Below are positions 1 to 9,800 of a DNA stretch of 64,000 nucleotides, piece by piece. Position 1 is the stretch's first letter. Every line of letters begins with the position of its first letter. Source of the stretch: JABWBD01 sp040768665 (GTDB taxonomy: Bacteria > Planctomycetota > Planctomycetia > Pirellulales > Thermoguttaceae). The stretch lies in contig JAXGMN010000015.1 of the NCBI GenBank assembly GCA_040768665.1, forward strand, positions 124,001 to 188,000, given 5' to 3'. The notes under the pieces are model-generated. The model ran no database searches and was not told the origin of the DNA. It saw only the letters and a list, made by a program, of their open reading frames with translations. The position numbers and the translations under genes are program-made.

Positions 1-209
1 ACCATCGTCCGGCACGTTGTCCTCCCGTGAGCCCGCCCACAAGTGCTGCTCGAAGCCCGAAATTCACGAGAGAGCCAGCCGGATGGCGGGGTGATGAAAA
101 AGGGACTGGCTCCGCAACACCTTGTATCTGCTACCGAGACAAACCACTATTCATTACGGTGCAAGTCCCCTTTTTCATCAGACCAGTCCAATGGTTAGCT
201 GCACGATGA
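1..209. other. Intergenic window edge, no gene seen
   Basis: No convincing coding sequence lies here. The only structure I see is the hairpin repeat listed separately at 93-179. The nearest gene is the asparagine-synthetase-like gene, which ends at 210 on the minus strand, so the hairpin lies just past its 3' end. Confidence 0.5.
93..179. repeat. Mobile-type hairpin repeat, copy 1
   Basis: Near-perfect inverted arms lie at about 93-107 (GATGAAAAAGGGACT) and 164-179. The left arm is followed by GACTGGCTC and the right arm is preceded by GTGC, the same signature as the hairpins at 7563, 14976, 30240 and 62504. It lies downstream of the minus-strand asparagine-synthetase-like gene and could block or end transcription, but there is no clear U tract. 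The family resembles REP-type elements; that is inference. Confidence 0.6.
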
Positions 210-2150
210 TCATCCTGGTGGACCAGAGCAGGCGGGATCGATATACGTGTAGTGCCATAGTTGCGTGGAAATGACGCCGACCAGCCCCATCTCGATGAAC
301 AGGCGGCGAAATCCCTTGCGGATCCCACGGAACTCCTTCCTCCACTTCTCAACGGCCACGGGATCGAAGTAGCCCGCTTTGCGCAGGGCCGCCTCGCTGA
401 GCACTTGTTCCACCAGCGGCGGCGGGGGCGCTTGGTGGAAAGCATCCAGTGGAGCGTGAAGCAGCCGCTTGCGGCCGGCAGTTACCGCCGCCGGCAACCA
501 GCGATCGGCCAGGCGCCGCTGGAGATACTTGTCCACCAGCCCCCGCATCTTCCAGCGGGGATGAAGCTTCGCCAGGAACTCCACAAGGTCTTCGTCAAGG
601 AAGGGATACCGCGGCTGCAGCGACGCGTGCATCGCCGAACGGTCGCCACGGGTGTTCAGATGGAGCCCGCCCAGATGAATGCGTGCGCCCATGTACACCG
701 CACGATTCAGCGGATGCCACCGCAGCATGCGGTCGCGGTTGAGTGCAAGGTCATCGTACGGCAAGTAATCCCCGATCGCCTCCAGCATCTCTCGGCTGAA
801 GAACCGGTACTTCGTCGTACTCATCAGGTGATAGACCAGAAGCCAGGCGTTATGGCCGGCCGCAAGCTCTTCGGTTCGAGCAATCTTCGACCACGGATAA
901 CGCGGCCAATGGCGAATCTGAAGATAATGCCAAAACGCGCGACGGTTTATCGCCAGCCCCGGAATCAAGTCCAGATATCCGAGCTTCTTGTCGATTCGGA
1001 ACCAGGGGTAACCCGCCTGCCATTCATCAGCGCCCTCGCCGGTCAGTGTCACCTTGAAGTTCGCAGCCCCAGCCGCCTCCGCCAGGCGAAACAGCGCGGC
1101 CGCCGAAGTGTCGATCACAGGGCTCTCGGCTGCCTGCACCAGCCCGGGAAAGGTTTCCAGGATGTCCGACGGCGTGCAGTTCACAATCGTCGGCACCGAC
1201 GTGCCGACATGCCGGGCTACCACTTCCGCGTCTGCCGATTCGTGCAGGTGGGGATGCTCGATCTGAAACGTGAATGTCTCCAGCGGCTCTCCCCGGATCT
1301 GCCGGGCCATCGCCACGATCATGCTCGAATCCAGCCCGCCGCTGGAATACGCGGCCACGGGAACGTCCACTGTCAAACGACGGCGAACCGACTCCAACAG
1401 CAACGCATCATACTCGTCGAGGAGCTTCGGCTCGTCGCCGTCCTCCTCCTGCCCCAGATCGGGAAAGTCCATCTCCCAGTAAACCCGCTCGCGAGGCTCC
1501 GACGGCCCCTGTCCCCGGTCGACCACCAGGAAGCGGCCCGGCAGGAGCGAGTACACGCCCGCGAAACACGTCAGCGGACCGGGCAGACCGAAGAACGTGA
1601 AGATCTGGCTGATCCCTCGCAAGTCCGGCCGCGGCTCAACCATGCCCGAGGCCAAAAGGGCTTTGATCTCCGACGCGAACAGCAGCCAGTCGCCCTGGCG
1701 GGTCCAATGCAAAGGGCAGATTCCAAACCGGTCGCGCGCGAGAACCAGCCGGCGCCGGCGTTTGTCCCACGCGGCGAGTGCAAACTGTCCCCGCAGCGAC
1801 GCGAGCACCTGCTCGGCGCGATCTTCCCAGAGAAAGGCAAGCAGGTCCGCGTCGGCGGTTCTCCCTGTGCGGTGCTCGCGCCGCTCGAGACTCGCCCACA
1901 GTTGCGGCCCGTTGGACAATGCACCGTCGAACCCTGCCACCACGCATTGGTTTTCGCCGGGCTGCGACGGTGCATCCCCGTCGAGTCCGAGAATGTCCAG
2001 CCGGCGCACGACCAGCCCAAAGCCAGGCTCTACGGCGCGAACCTCCCCGTCCGGACCGCGATGGCGGATCGCGGTGGCCATACGATCGAGGATGCCGCCA
2101 GGGATCGGCCGTTCGGCTTTTAGATCGAGGATTCCTGCAATGCCGCTCAT
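210..2150 (-). CDS. Asparagine synthetase-like protein with Ser in place of the glutaminase Cys
   Basis: 646 aa with an N-terminal class II glutamine amidotransferase fold (RHRGPDG near residues 30-36) and a C-terminal ATP-pyrophosphatase synthetase domain (SGGLDSS near 270-276). The start at 2150 is chosen because the family begins Met-Cys-Gly-Ile-Ala-Gly; an in-frame ATG at 2231 would add 27 unlike residues, and AAGG lies upstream of 2150. The codon after Met is AGC (Ser), not Cys, and the usual YNGEIYN loop reads FDGALSN. Glutamine hydrolysis is therefore probably lost. The synthetase half looks complete, so it may use free ammonia or another amine, or form an intramolecular amide as in beta-lactam synthetase, which also lacks this Cys. 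It is the last gene of the PKS cluster, 77 bp after the lyase-like gene. Confidence 0.85.
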   Translation of the reverse strand: MSGIAGILDLKAERPIPGGILDRMATAIRHRGPDGEVRAVEPGFGLVVRRLDILGLDGDAPSQPGENQCVVAGFDGALSNGPQLWASLERREHRTGRTADADLLAFLWEDRAEQVLASLRGQFALAAWDKRRRRLVLARDRFGICPLHWTRQGDWLLFASEIKALLASGMVEPRPDLRGISQIFTFFGLPGPLTCFAGVYSLLPGRFLVVDRGQGPSEPRERVYWEMDFPDLGQEEDGDEPKLLDEYDALLLESVRRRLTVDVPVAAYSSGGLDSSMIVAMARQIRGEPLETFTFQIEHPHLHESADAEVVARHVGTSVPTIVNCTPSDILETFPGLVQAAESPVIDTSAAALFRLAEAAGAANFKVTLTGEGADEWQAGYPWFRIDKKLGYLDLIPGLAINRRAFWHYLQIRHWPRYPWSKIARTEELAAGHNAWLLVYHLMSTTKYRFFSREMLEAIGDYLPYDDLALNRDRMLRWHPLNRAVYMGARIHLGGLHLNTRGDRSAMHASLQPRYPFLDEDLVEFLAKLHPRWKMRGLVDKYLQRRLADRWLPAAVTAGRKRLLHAPLDAFHQAPPPPLVEQVLSEAALRKAGYFDPVAVEKWRKEFRGIRKGFRRLFIEMGLVGVISTQLWHYTYIDPACSGPPG

Positions 2151-2227
2151 CAAGATGCCTTGGGAACTCGCGGATTCGTTGCGAGCCGGGCTTGGCAGCC
2201 CGGCCGCTGCCAGCAGCCGGACTGCTC

Positions 2228-3526
2228 TCAATTCTCCACGGCTCTGCGCCGCACCTGCCCGTGAAACACCTCCTCGAGCAATTGATCCAGCTCCGTTTCG
2301 GAATCGTAGCTGGCAAGTTTGGGGTTCGCTTTCAAGTGCTCGAGCACCTGGGCGACCTGCTCGTCGTCCAGAGGCACTCCGTGCTTCTCCATCCGGTACC
2401 GAACAGCACGGCGACCGCTATGTTTCCCCAGAACGAGCCGAACCGGAGGGGCGCCCGTCTGTTCGGGAAGAAAAGGAAGGTAGGAGAGCGGGTCTTTCAG
2501 CAGGCCGTCCTGGTGCACGCCCGACTCGGTGACGAAAAGGTTGTCGCCGACGATCGGCTTGGTGATTGCCGGCTGCACCCCGGTGAGACGCGCCACCAAC
2601 CGGCTCAGTGCGTAGAGTTGGCGCGTGTCGACGCGGCACTCACGCCCGTACTGATCCCGGTGCAGCTTCACCGCCATGGCGACCTCTTCCAACGCCGTGT
2701 TGCCGGCACGTTCGCCGATGCCGTTGATCGTTCCCTGGACGACATTCACTCCCTGGGCGACGCACGCCAGCGCATTGGCCGTGCCCAGCCCAAGATCATT
2801 GTGAAAGTGCACGGCCAGCAAGGCATCGTCGATGTTCGGCACGTTGTCCTGCACCGCCTTGATCCGGTCGGCAGCCTTCTCGGGAGTCAGAATGCCGACC
2901 GTGTCGGCAAATCCGATCGTCGTCGCCCCGGCGGCGATCGCCTCGCGGTAGATCTCGTGCAAGTAATCCGGCTCGGTGCGGCCGGCGTCTTCCGGACCGA
3001 ACGTGACGATGCTGAAGAATCGCTTCGCATATTGGATCGCATCGACCGCGATCTGAATGATTTCCGCCTTCGACTTGCGGTGCTTCCGCTCCCGATGCAC
3101 CGGGCTGACGCCGACATAGACGGTGATGCCTCGCTTCGACCAGTTCGCTTCCGCGAAAGCCTCCGCCACAATATCGATATCGCGAGCCAACGTGCGGCAG
3201 TGGGCCGTGATCACCGGGCCGTTCACCTCGCGGACGATCCGGCGAATGGCCTCGACCTCCTGGCGCGATGCCGCCGGCGAACCGGCGTCGATCGAGTGGA
3301 TCCCCGCCGCCGCCAACGCCTTGGCAATCACGACTTTGGCTTCCGGATCGAGCCGCACGCCCGACATCTGCTCGCCGTCGCGGAGTGTCGTATCCGAGAG
3401 GAACAGAAGGCCCTGCCGCTTGTGGCGCCAGACCATGCTCCGTTCGACCTGCCGGACCACTTTGGTCCACAACCGAAATCTCGGCTCGGGAATCCCGCCG
3501 GGATCGCCGCTTGCTGCGAATGTCAT
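2228..3526 (-). CDS. Isopropylmalate/homocitrate synthase-like HMGL-family enzyme
   Basis: 432 aa. A TIM-barrel HMGL-like domain carries DTTLRDGEQ near residue 45, HFHNDLGLGTAN (the HxH metal ligands) near 240 and NGIGERAGN near 270. The family (LeuA, NifV, CimA) joins an acyl-CoA to a 2-oxoacid. The C-terminal region is short and I do not see a LeuA_dimer leucine-binding domain, so homocitrate synthase-like or a cluster-specific acyl transfer is as likely as leucine synthesis. About 30 unusual residues precede the domain; an alternative start at 3436 (preceded by GGAG) would remove them. It lies between the PKS and the asparagine-synthetase-like gene on the same strand, suggesting it supplies or modifies an acyl unit. 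The substrate cannot be read from sequence. Confidence 0.8.
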   Translation of the reverse strand: MTFAASGDPGGIPEPRFRLWTKVVRQVERSMVWRHKRQGLLFLSDTTLRDGEQMSGVRLDPEAKVVIAKALAAAGIHSIDAGSPAASRQEVEAIRRIVREVNGPVITAHCRTLARDIDIVAEAFAEANWSKRGITVYVGVSPVHRERKHRKSKAEIIQIAVDAIQYAKRFFSIVTFGPEDAGRTEPDYLHEIYREAIAAGATTIGFADTVGILTPEKAADRIKAVQDNVPNIDDALLAVHFHNDLGLGTANALACVAQGVNVVQGTINGIGERAGNTALEEVAMAVKLHRDQYGRECRVDTRQLYALSRLVARLTGVQPAITKPIVGDNLFVTESGVHQDGLLKDPLSYLPFLPEQTGAPPVRLVLGKHSGRRAVRYRMEKHGVPLDDEQVAQVLEHLKANPKLASYDSETELDQLLEEVFHGQVRRRAVEN

Positions 3527-3544
3527 TCAAGTGCCCCCGATGTC

Positions 3545-3830
3545 GTGTGCCACCGCTTGTCATTGAACGGATTTTCGACTTGTGCGCAAGTCCCCATGAT
3601 CACAAGCAGTGGGCCGCGCCGGATGCTGTGCTTCTTGACGTTGTGTGCCACTGCTTGTGATTGAACGGATCTTCCACTTGTGCGCGGGTCCCGCAATCAC
3701 AAGCAGTGGGCCGTGCCGGATGCTGTGCTTCTTGACGTTGTGTGCCACTGCCTGTAATTCAACGGGTCTTCCACCTGTGCGCGACTTTCCACAATCACAA
3801 GCAGCGTACTCGGTGCCACGGACGTCGCAC
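3545..3830. repeat. Three tandem 97-98 bp hairpin repeats
   Basis: Three units start near 3545, 3643 and 3740. Each opens with GTGTGCCAC and contains a stem; in unit 2 CCACTGCTTGTGATT near 3648 pairs exactly with AATCACAAGCAGTGG near 3696. Units 1 and 3 match imperfectly. They fill the 329 bp between the PKS stop and the lyase-like start on the minus strand, so a transcript through the cluster would carry three successive stem-loops. They could act as terminators, RNA stabilisers or parasitic repeats. No cas genes are nearby and the unit is a hairpin, so this is not a CRISPR array. Confidence 0.8.
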
Positions 3831-3855
3831 TTCTCGCGGATTGGCAAAAAACCAT

Positions 3856-6800
3856 CTACCTCTGTTCCCGGGAGCTCGGCTCGGCCTCGCCTTCCAACCG
3901 TGCGATCAGCCGCTCCGCAAGCCGCCGTGCGTTTTCACCGGTCATCATGGTGAAATGATCTCCCGGCACCTTCTCCGCCACCAACGTGAGCCCCGGGATC
4001 TCGTCCCAACCAAGATCCGCTCCCAGGTCCTGTCCCGACGCCTCCTCCAGCACCGAGGCCAGCGTCGGGCGGAAAAACCAGATCGGATGGTTCAGGGGTG
4101 CCGGGCGGTACGACATCAGGGCCTGAACATTGGCACGGCTGGCTTCCACAAGCCGATGGACGTAGTCGACCGAGACTTCGGCTCCCATGACTCCATGGCG
4201 TTTCGCCTCTTCCAGGGCGACGGTCAGACGCTCCTCCGGGCCCAGCGAACGGAGTTCCTCGTAAGACACTCGCATGCTGGCCCCCGCAAAATAGTTCGAG
4301 AAGTTCACCAGGTCGTAAAGAAAACGTGCCTCGTCTTCCAGGTCCACGCTCCGGAAGATCGCCGGCGTAGGCGTGTCGAAAAACGCGAGCCCTCCGAGCT
4401 CGCCGCCTGCATAGAGGCGGCGTGCGATCTCGTACGCATAGATCCCGCCGGTCGACCAGCCGGCCAGATAGTACGGACCCTCCTTTTGAACCTCTCGGAT
4501 GCTCTGCAGGAAATCGTTCGCCAGTTCATCCATGCTGTCGTGGGGATCCAGCTTGCCTTCAATCCCGCGACCACGCAGCGCATAAACCGGCCGGCTACCG
4601 GCCAGGTGGTGCGCCAGCTCGAAATAGCAGCGGACGTCGCCGCCGATCGGATGCACGCAAAATAACGGGGGCCCCGCTCCACTGCGCTGAAGCAGCACAA
4701 GCGGCGTCCAATCTCCCGTCGGCAACTTGGTTTCGGCCCGCTCGCCCTGCCCGAGCCCAGACGGCTCGCCGTTTCCAAATGCCTCGGCCGCGGCTTCCGC
4801 CAGCCCGGTCACGCTGGGGCCTTCCAGGAATCGGGCCATCGGCAGTGTCAAGCCGAGCCGCTGCTCGAGGTTGTTCTTCAACTCGACCACCATCAGCGAG
4901 TCCAGCCCCAGCATGTTCAACGGCTGCTTCACATCGACCCCCGAAGAATCGACCTGCATGATGCGGGCCAACTCGCGCGCGAAGTAGTCCGTAAGCCGCT
5001 CAATCCGCTGTTGCTCGCTCAGTCCGGCAAGCTCCTTGCGCAACGCATGGTCGACTTTGTCCTCGCCCATGGCCGACCGCCCGGCGTCTTCCCCGGCCAC
5101 GCATTCCAGCAGCGGCGGCCGGCGCCCGCGAAACTGGGCGACCAGCGCGGGCCAATCCGCGTCGATCACGGTTGCGGTGGCCGACTTCGATTTCAGCAGC
5201 CCGGCCAACACTGCCAATCCTGTCTCGGGCGCGATCAGCGCCATGCCGCGAGCGGCAATCTGACCGCCGCGGTCCGCTTCGGTCGCCATCCCGGAATCGG
5301 CCCAGGGACCCCACTGGATGGAGACGGCCGGAAGTCCTCGCTTCCGCCGGTAGTGTGCCAACGCGTCCAAAAACGCATTGCCTGCCGCATAGTTCGCCTG
5401 TCCCGGAGAACCGAGTACTCCGGCAACCGAGGAAAACAGCACGAAGAAATCCAACGGCGCATCCAGCGTTGCCGCGTGCAGGTTCCACGCGCCCCGGACC
5501 TTGGGCGCCATTGCCCTGTCGAGCCGGGCCAAATCCATGTCGAACATCACGCCGTCGGCAAGCACTCCGGCCGCATGCACAACGCCCCGAAGCGGCGGGA
5601 AATCTCCGGGGATTTGCGCCAAGGCGGTGTCCAGGGAATCGCGTGAAACAACGTCGCCCTGGACGGCCACGGCCCGCACACCCTGCTCGTGCAGGGCGTC
5701 GATCACCGCCGAGGCTTCCTCCGACGGTTCCCGGCGGCCCATCAGCACCACGTGTTTTGCGCCCTGAGAGGCCAGCCACTGCCCCACGCGAAGCCCTAAC
5801 GCTCCCAGGCCGCCCGTGACCAGATACGTTCCGTCCGGCCGGACAAGCGCCGCGACAGACTCCCCCTCGCTCGCTTCGATCGAACCGGCCGGTCGTTCCA
5901 TCGTCACGACGATCTTGCCGATGTTCTTTCGCTGCGCCATGTATCGGAACGCGCCGACGACGTCGTCGATCGGAAAGACCGTCATCGGCAGCGGCTGGTA
6001 GTTGCCCGACTCGAAGTGGGTCATGAGCTCCGCAAACAGTTCGCGAATGGCCTCGGGCCGCTGGCGGAGCATACGGTCCAGATCGATCGCCGAGTAGGTC
6101 AGGTTGTCCTGGAACGGCAGCAGCCCGACCATCCGATTCTGGTAGATATCCGTCTTGCCGATTTCGAGAAATCGGCCATAGGCGGCCAGAACGGAAAGGC
6201 TCTTCGTGATCGCATCGCCGGGGAGCGAATTCAGGACGACGTCGACACCCTTGCGATCGGTCGCCGCGAGGATTTCATCGGCGAAATCGAGCGTCCGGGA
6301 GTTCATCACGTGGCCCACACCCAGCGACTGGAGATATTGCCGTTTCGCATCGCTTCCAGCCGTTGCGAAGATCTCCGCGCCGAAGTGCTGCGCGATCTGG
6401 ATGGCCGCCAGTCCGACGCCGCCGGCACCGGCGTGGATCAACACCCGTTCACCCGCCTCCATGCGCGCCAGCCGGACCAGCGCATAGTAGGCCGTCAAGA
6501 ACGTGATCGGGATCGTGCATGCCTCCTCGTCCGTAAGCGAGACAGGCTTCGGCACGAGCGCATATTCGGCCGTGATCGCGTGTGAGGCGAAGCTGTACGG
6601 TGCAACGCCCATCACAGGATCGCCGACCTGAAAACGCGTCACCTCTTCACCCACCGCCGTGACGATTCCCGAGCACTCAATCCCCAAGGGGATGATTTCG
6701 TCGGTGATCCCCGGATAGAGCCCCATTGCCTTCAGAACGTCGCTGAAATTCAGCCCGGCGGCGCGAACCTCGATCTCCACCTGGCCGGCTCCGGGGTTGC

Positions 6801-9800
6801 GGCGAGGAGTCGATTCGAACCAGAGCGAGTCGAAACTGCCGGACGCCCCGGTCCTCAGCCGGAAGGGAACGTCGCGCGGCGCCCGCTTCAACGACCGGTC
6901 CTCTTCCTCGCCTGGCACGGCGTCCGGAGCCGGCACCAGCCGTGCAACCAACCGATCGCCACCGCGGTAAGCAACCTGCGGCTCATCGCCGTGAGAAACC
7001 AGTTCCGCAACGAGCCTGCGTGCATCGTCCCCCGCACTTTCCTGCGGCGCGAGGTCCACCAGGCGACATCCCAACTCGGGATGTTCCAGCGCGGCCACGC
7101 GGCCCATGCCCCACAAAGGCGATTGTACCGCGGCAACCTCCTCCTCACCGATTGCCTGGGCGCCGCGAGTGACCAGCCACAGCGCCGGCGGCCGGGCAAA
7201 CTTGAAGCGCGCGAGTTGCTGAATTAACCGCAGAACGCTGCCGCAGCCCAAACGCCGTGCGTCCTCAAGGGAACCGCCGTCCGGCGGCACGGCCAAGTCC
7301 AGGCTCCACAGATGGACCACTCCGGCGCAGTTGCCGCCGGGCTGAAAAGCCTGCTCGAGCAATTGCCGGTAGTCCTCGCCTTCTAACGGGTCAACACCGA
7401 ACTGATCGGCTCCGGCCGCCGATCCGTTAACGGCAGCGGCGAAGGAACCGCCCGGCCGCACGACGATGCACCGCCGGCCCCGGGCCTTCAATTCCTCGAC
7501 AAGCTTCTCACCAACGCCGCCATGGTCGGCGAACACCAGCCAGTCGCCCCGGGGCATTTCAGAGCCTATCCCAAAACCGTCGGGGACTGGCTCATTGTGC
7601 GGAGTCTTCGGAGCAAAATGTGCCTGTCCCCTTCTCCCCGCGAGGTTTTGGGATAGGCTTTTAACCTCGTCGCTTCGCGCCGGCGGCCGCGCCTGCCAGT
7701 CCACCCGATACAGCCATGAGCGAACGTCTTGTTGCCCGTCGCGGCCCGCCGAACGTCCGACCCGCTGCACGCGGACGCCCTCGAGCTCGACCAGAATATT
7801 CCCCTCGCCGTCGATCAGGTACACGTTCCCTTCGACCGTGTCCGGGCTGGGATGGCTGTCGGGGGAAGTGCGGACCGCATAGGTCCCCATCCGCTCGCTC
7901 AGTTCCGCATGAATTCGAACGGACCGCACGTGCACCGGCATGTACGTGTAGGGACTGTCGCTGCCGTCTGCTTCGAGAGGCACGACGCCCGCCATCGATT
8001 GGAAACAGGCGTCCAGCAAGGCCGGATGGAGATGGTACTGCGGCAGCTCCTTGGCCACCGGCGGCGCCAGTTCGATCTGCGCCAGCGCGTCGTGGTCGCT
8101 GCGCGATAGATCGCTGAGCACCTGGAATGCCGGACCGTACACCAGTCCGCGAGCCGCGATTTGATCGTAGAACTCCTGCCGGGTTCGCCGGTCGGTTGCG
8201 CGGCCGGCCACCTCGTCGACGTCGACCCGAGTCGGCTGCCTCGGGCCGCCATCGGCCGGAGCATGACGCATCTTTCCGGCGGCATGCATCATCCAGCGGA
8301 TCTTCGCCTCGGAAGGCTCCACCGGAGCACTGTACACCTCGAAGCTCGCCTCGCCGCCCATCTCCGGCGAGACCGTCACTTGCACCACTCGGCTCGTGCC
8401 GTCCGGCAAAAACATCGCTTGCTGAATCGCGACGTTCTCCACCGCGTGACGGCCGGGGCCGAACACCTGTTCCGCGGCCGCCAATCCTTGTTCCACGTAA
8501 GCGGCGGCAGGTACTACCGGTGAGCCCTGCACCTGGTGATCGACCAGGTACTTCGGCGACTGGTTGCTCAGGCGTCCTTCATACAGGGTCTTTTCGACGG
8601 GCGACGGGATCGGACTTCCCAGCAGCGGGTGGAGCAGCGGCCCCCTCCCGCCGCCAAAATCGCGCCGGCTTCCCTGGCGGTTGTCGTCGAACCAGTACCG
8701 TTTCCGCTCAAACGGATAGTTCGGCAGCATCAGCCGGCGTCGAGGATACGGGCGATCGAATCCCTGCCAGTCGATCTTCGCGCCAAGCAAGTAGAGTTTG
8801 GACAACGAGCCGAGGAGCACGTGCCACTCGTCCTGGCCCTTTCGCAGCGACGGGAGCCACAGCGTCTGCAATTCGGGCAGCACGCGCCGGCCCATCCCGA
8901 GCAGGCTCGGCGTCGGTCCTGCTTCGAGCATCGCGTGAACCTGCTGTTCGGCCGCCGTCTTCATACCGTCCGAAAACCGCACCGCACTGCGGACGTGGCG
9001 CCGCCAGTAAGAGGCATCGGGCGGGCCGTCCAGCAACGAGCCGGTCAGGTTCGATACCAGCGGCACGCGCGGCGCCCCGTACGTGATCTGGCCGGCCAAA
9101 TGCTCGAACTCATCCAGCATCGGCTCCATCAGCGGCGAATGGAACGCGTGGGAGACGGTCAACTGGCGCGTGCCGATCCCGGCTGCCTCAAACGACGAAA
9201 CCAGTTCGCGGATCGCTTCCGCCTCGCCGGAAATGACCGTGTTCTCTGGACCATTTTCCGCCGCGATCGATACGCGATCCCGGTACGGTCCGAGCGATTC
9301 CATGACGCGTGCCGAGCTGGTAAACACGACTGCCATCAGGCCGTCGCGTGGCAGCTCCTGCATCAGCCGGGCCCGGTGGGCGATCAACTTCAACCCGTCT
9401 TCCAGGCTGAACACGCCGGCCACGCACGCCGCCACGTACTCGCCGATGCTGTGCCCCAACACGACCTCAGGCTGGATCCCCCATGACCTCCAAAGCGTTG
9501 CCAAGGCATACTCGATGGCAAACAGCGAGGGCTGCGTGTAGGCCGTCTCGTCCAGAGGAGAGACGCCTTGCTCGGGATACAGCACCGACAACAGCGGCCG
9601 CTCGAGCACGTCGCGAAGGATCGCGTCGCATTCGTCCAGTGCCTTGCGAAAGACCGGCTGTGTCTCATACAGGCCCCGGCCCATGCCGATGTACTGCGAG
9701 CCCTGGCCGGTGAACAGCATGGCAACCTTTGCCTGCGGCACGACCCGTACCTGGCCGTAATCGTCGGAGCTCCGACCCTGTTGGAAGGCCGCCAGCTTGT

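Noticed and set aside
261..2123. Long plus-strand open frame opposite the asparagine-synthetase-like gene
   Set aside because: It is an antisense frame kept open by GC-rich codons; it shows no domain and the minus strand has clear family motifs.
3545..3830. Tandem repeats as a CRISPR array
   Set aside because: Units are contiguous 97-98 bp hairpins with no unique spacers and no cas genes.
7563..7659. Intein or intron in the PKS
   Set aside because: Far too short and lacking splice motifs; the perfect arms and signature boxes identify a hairpin repeat.
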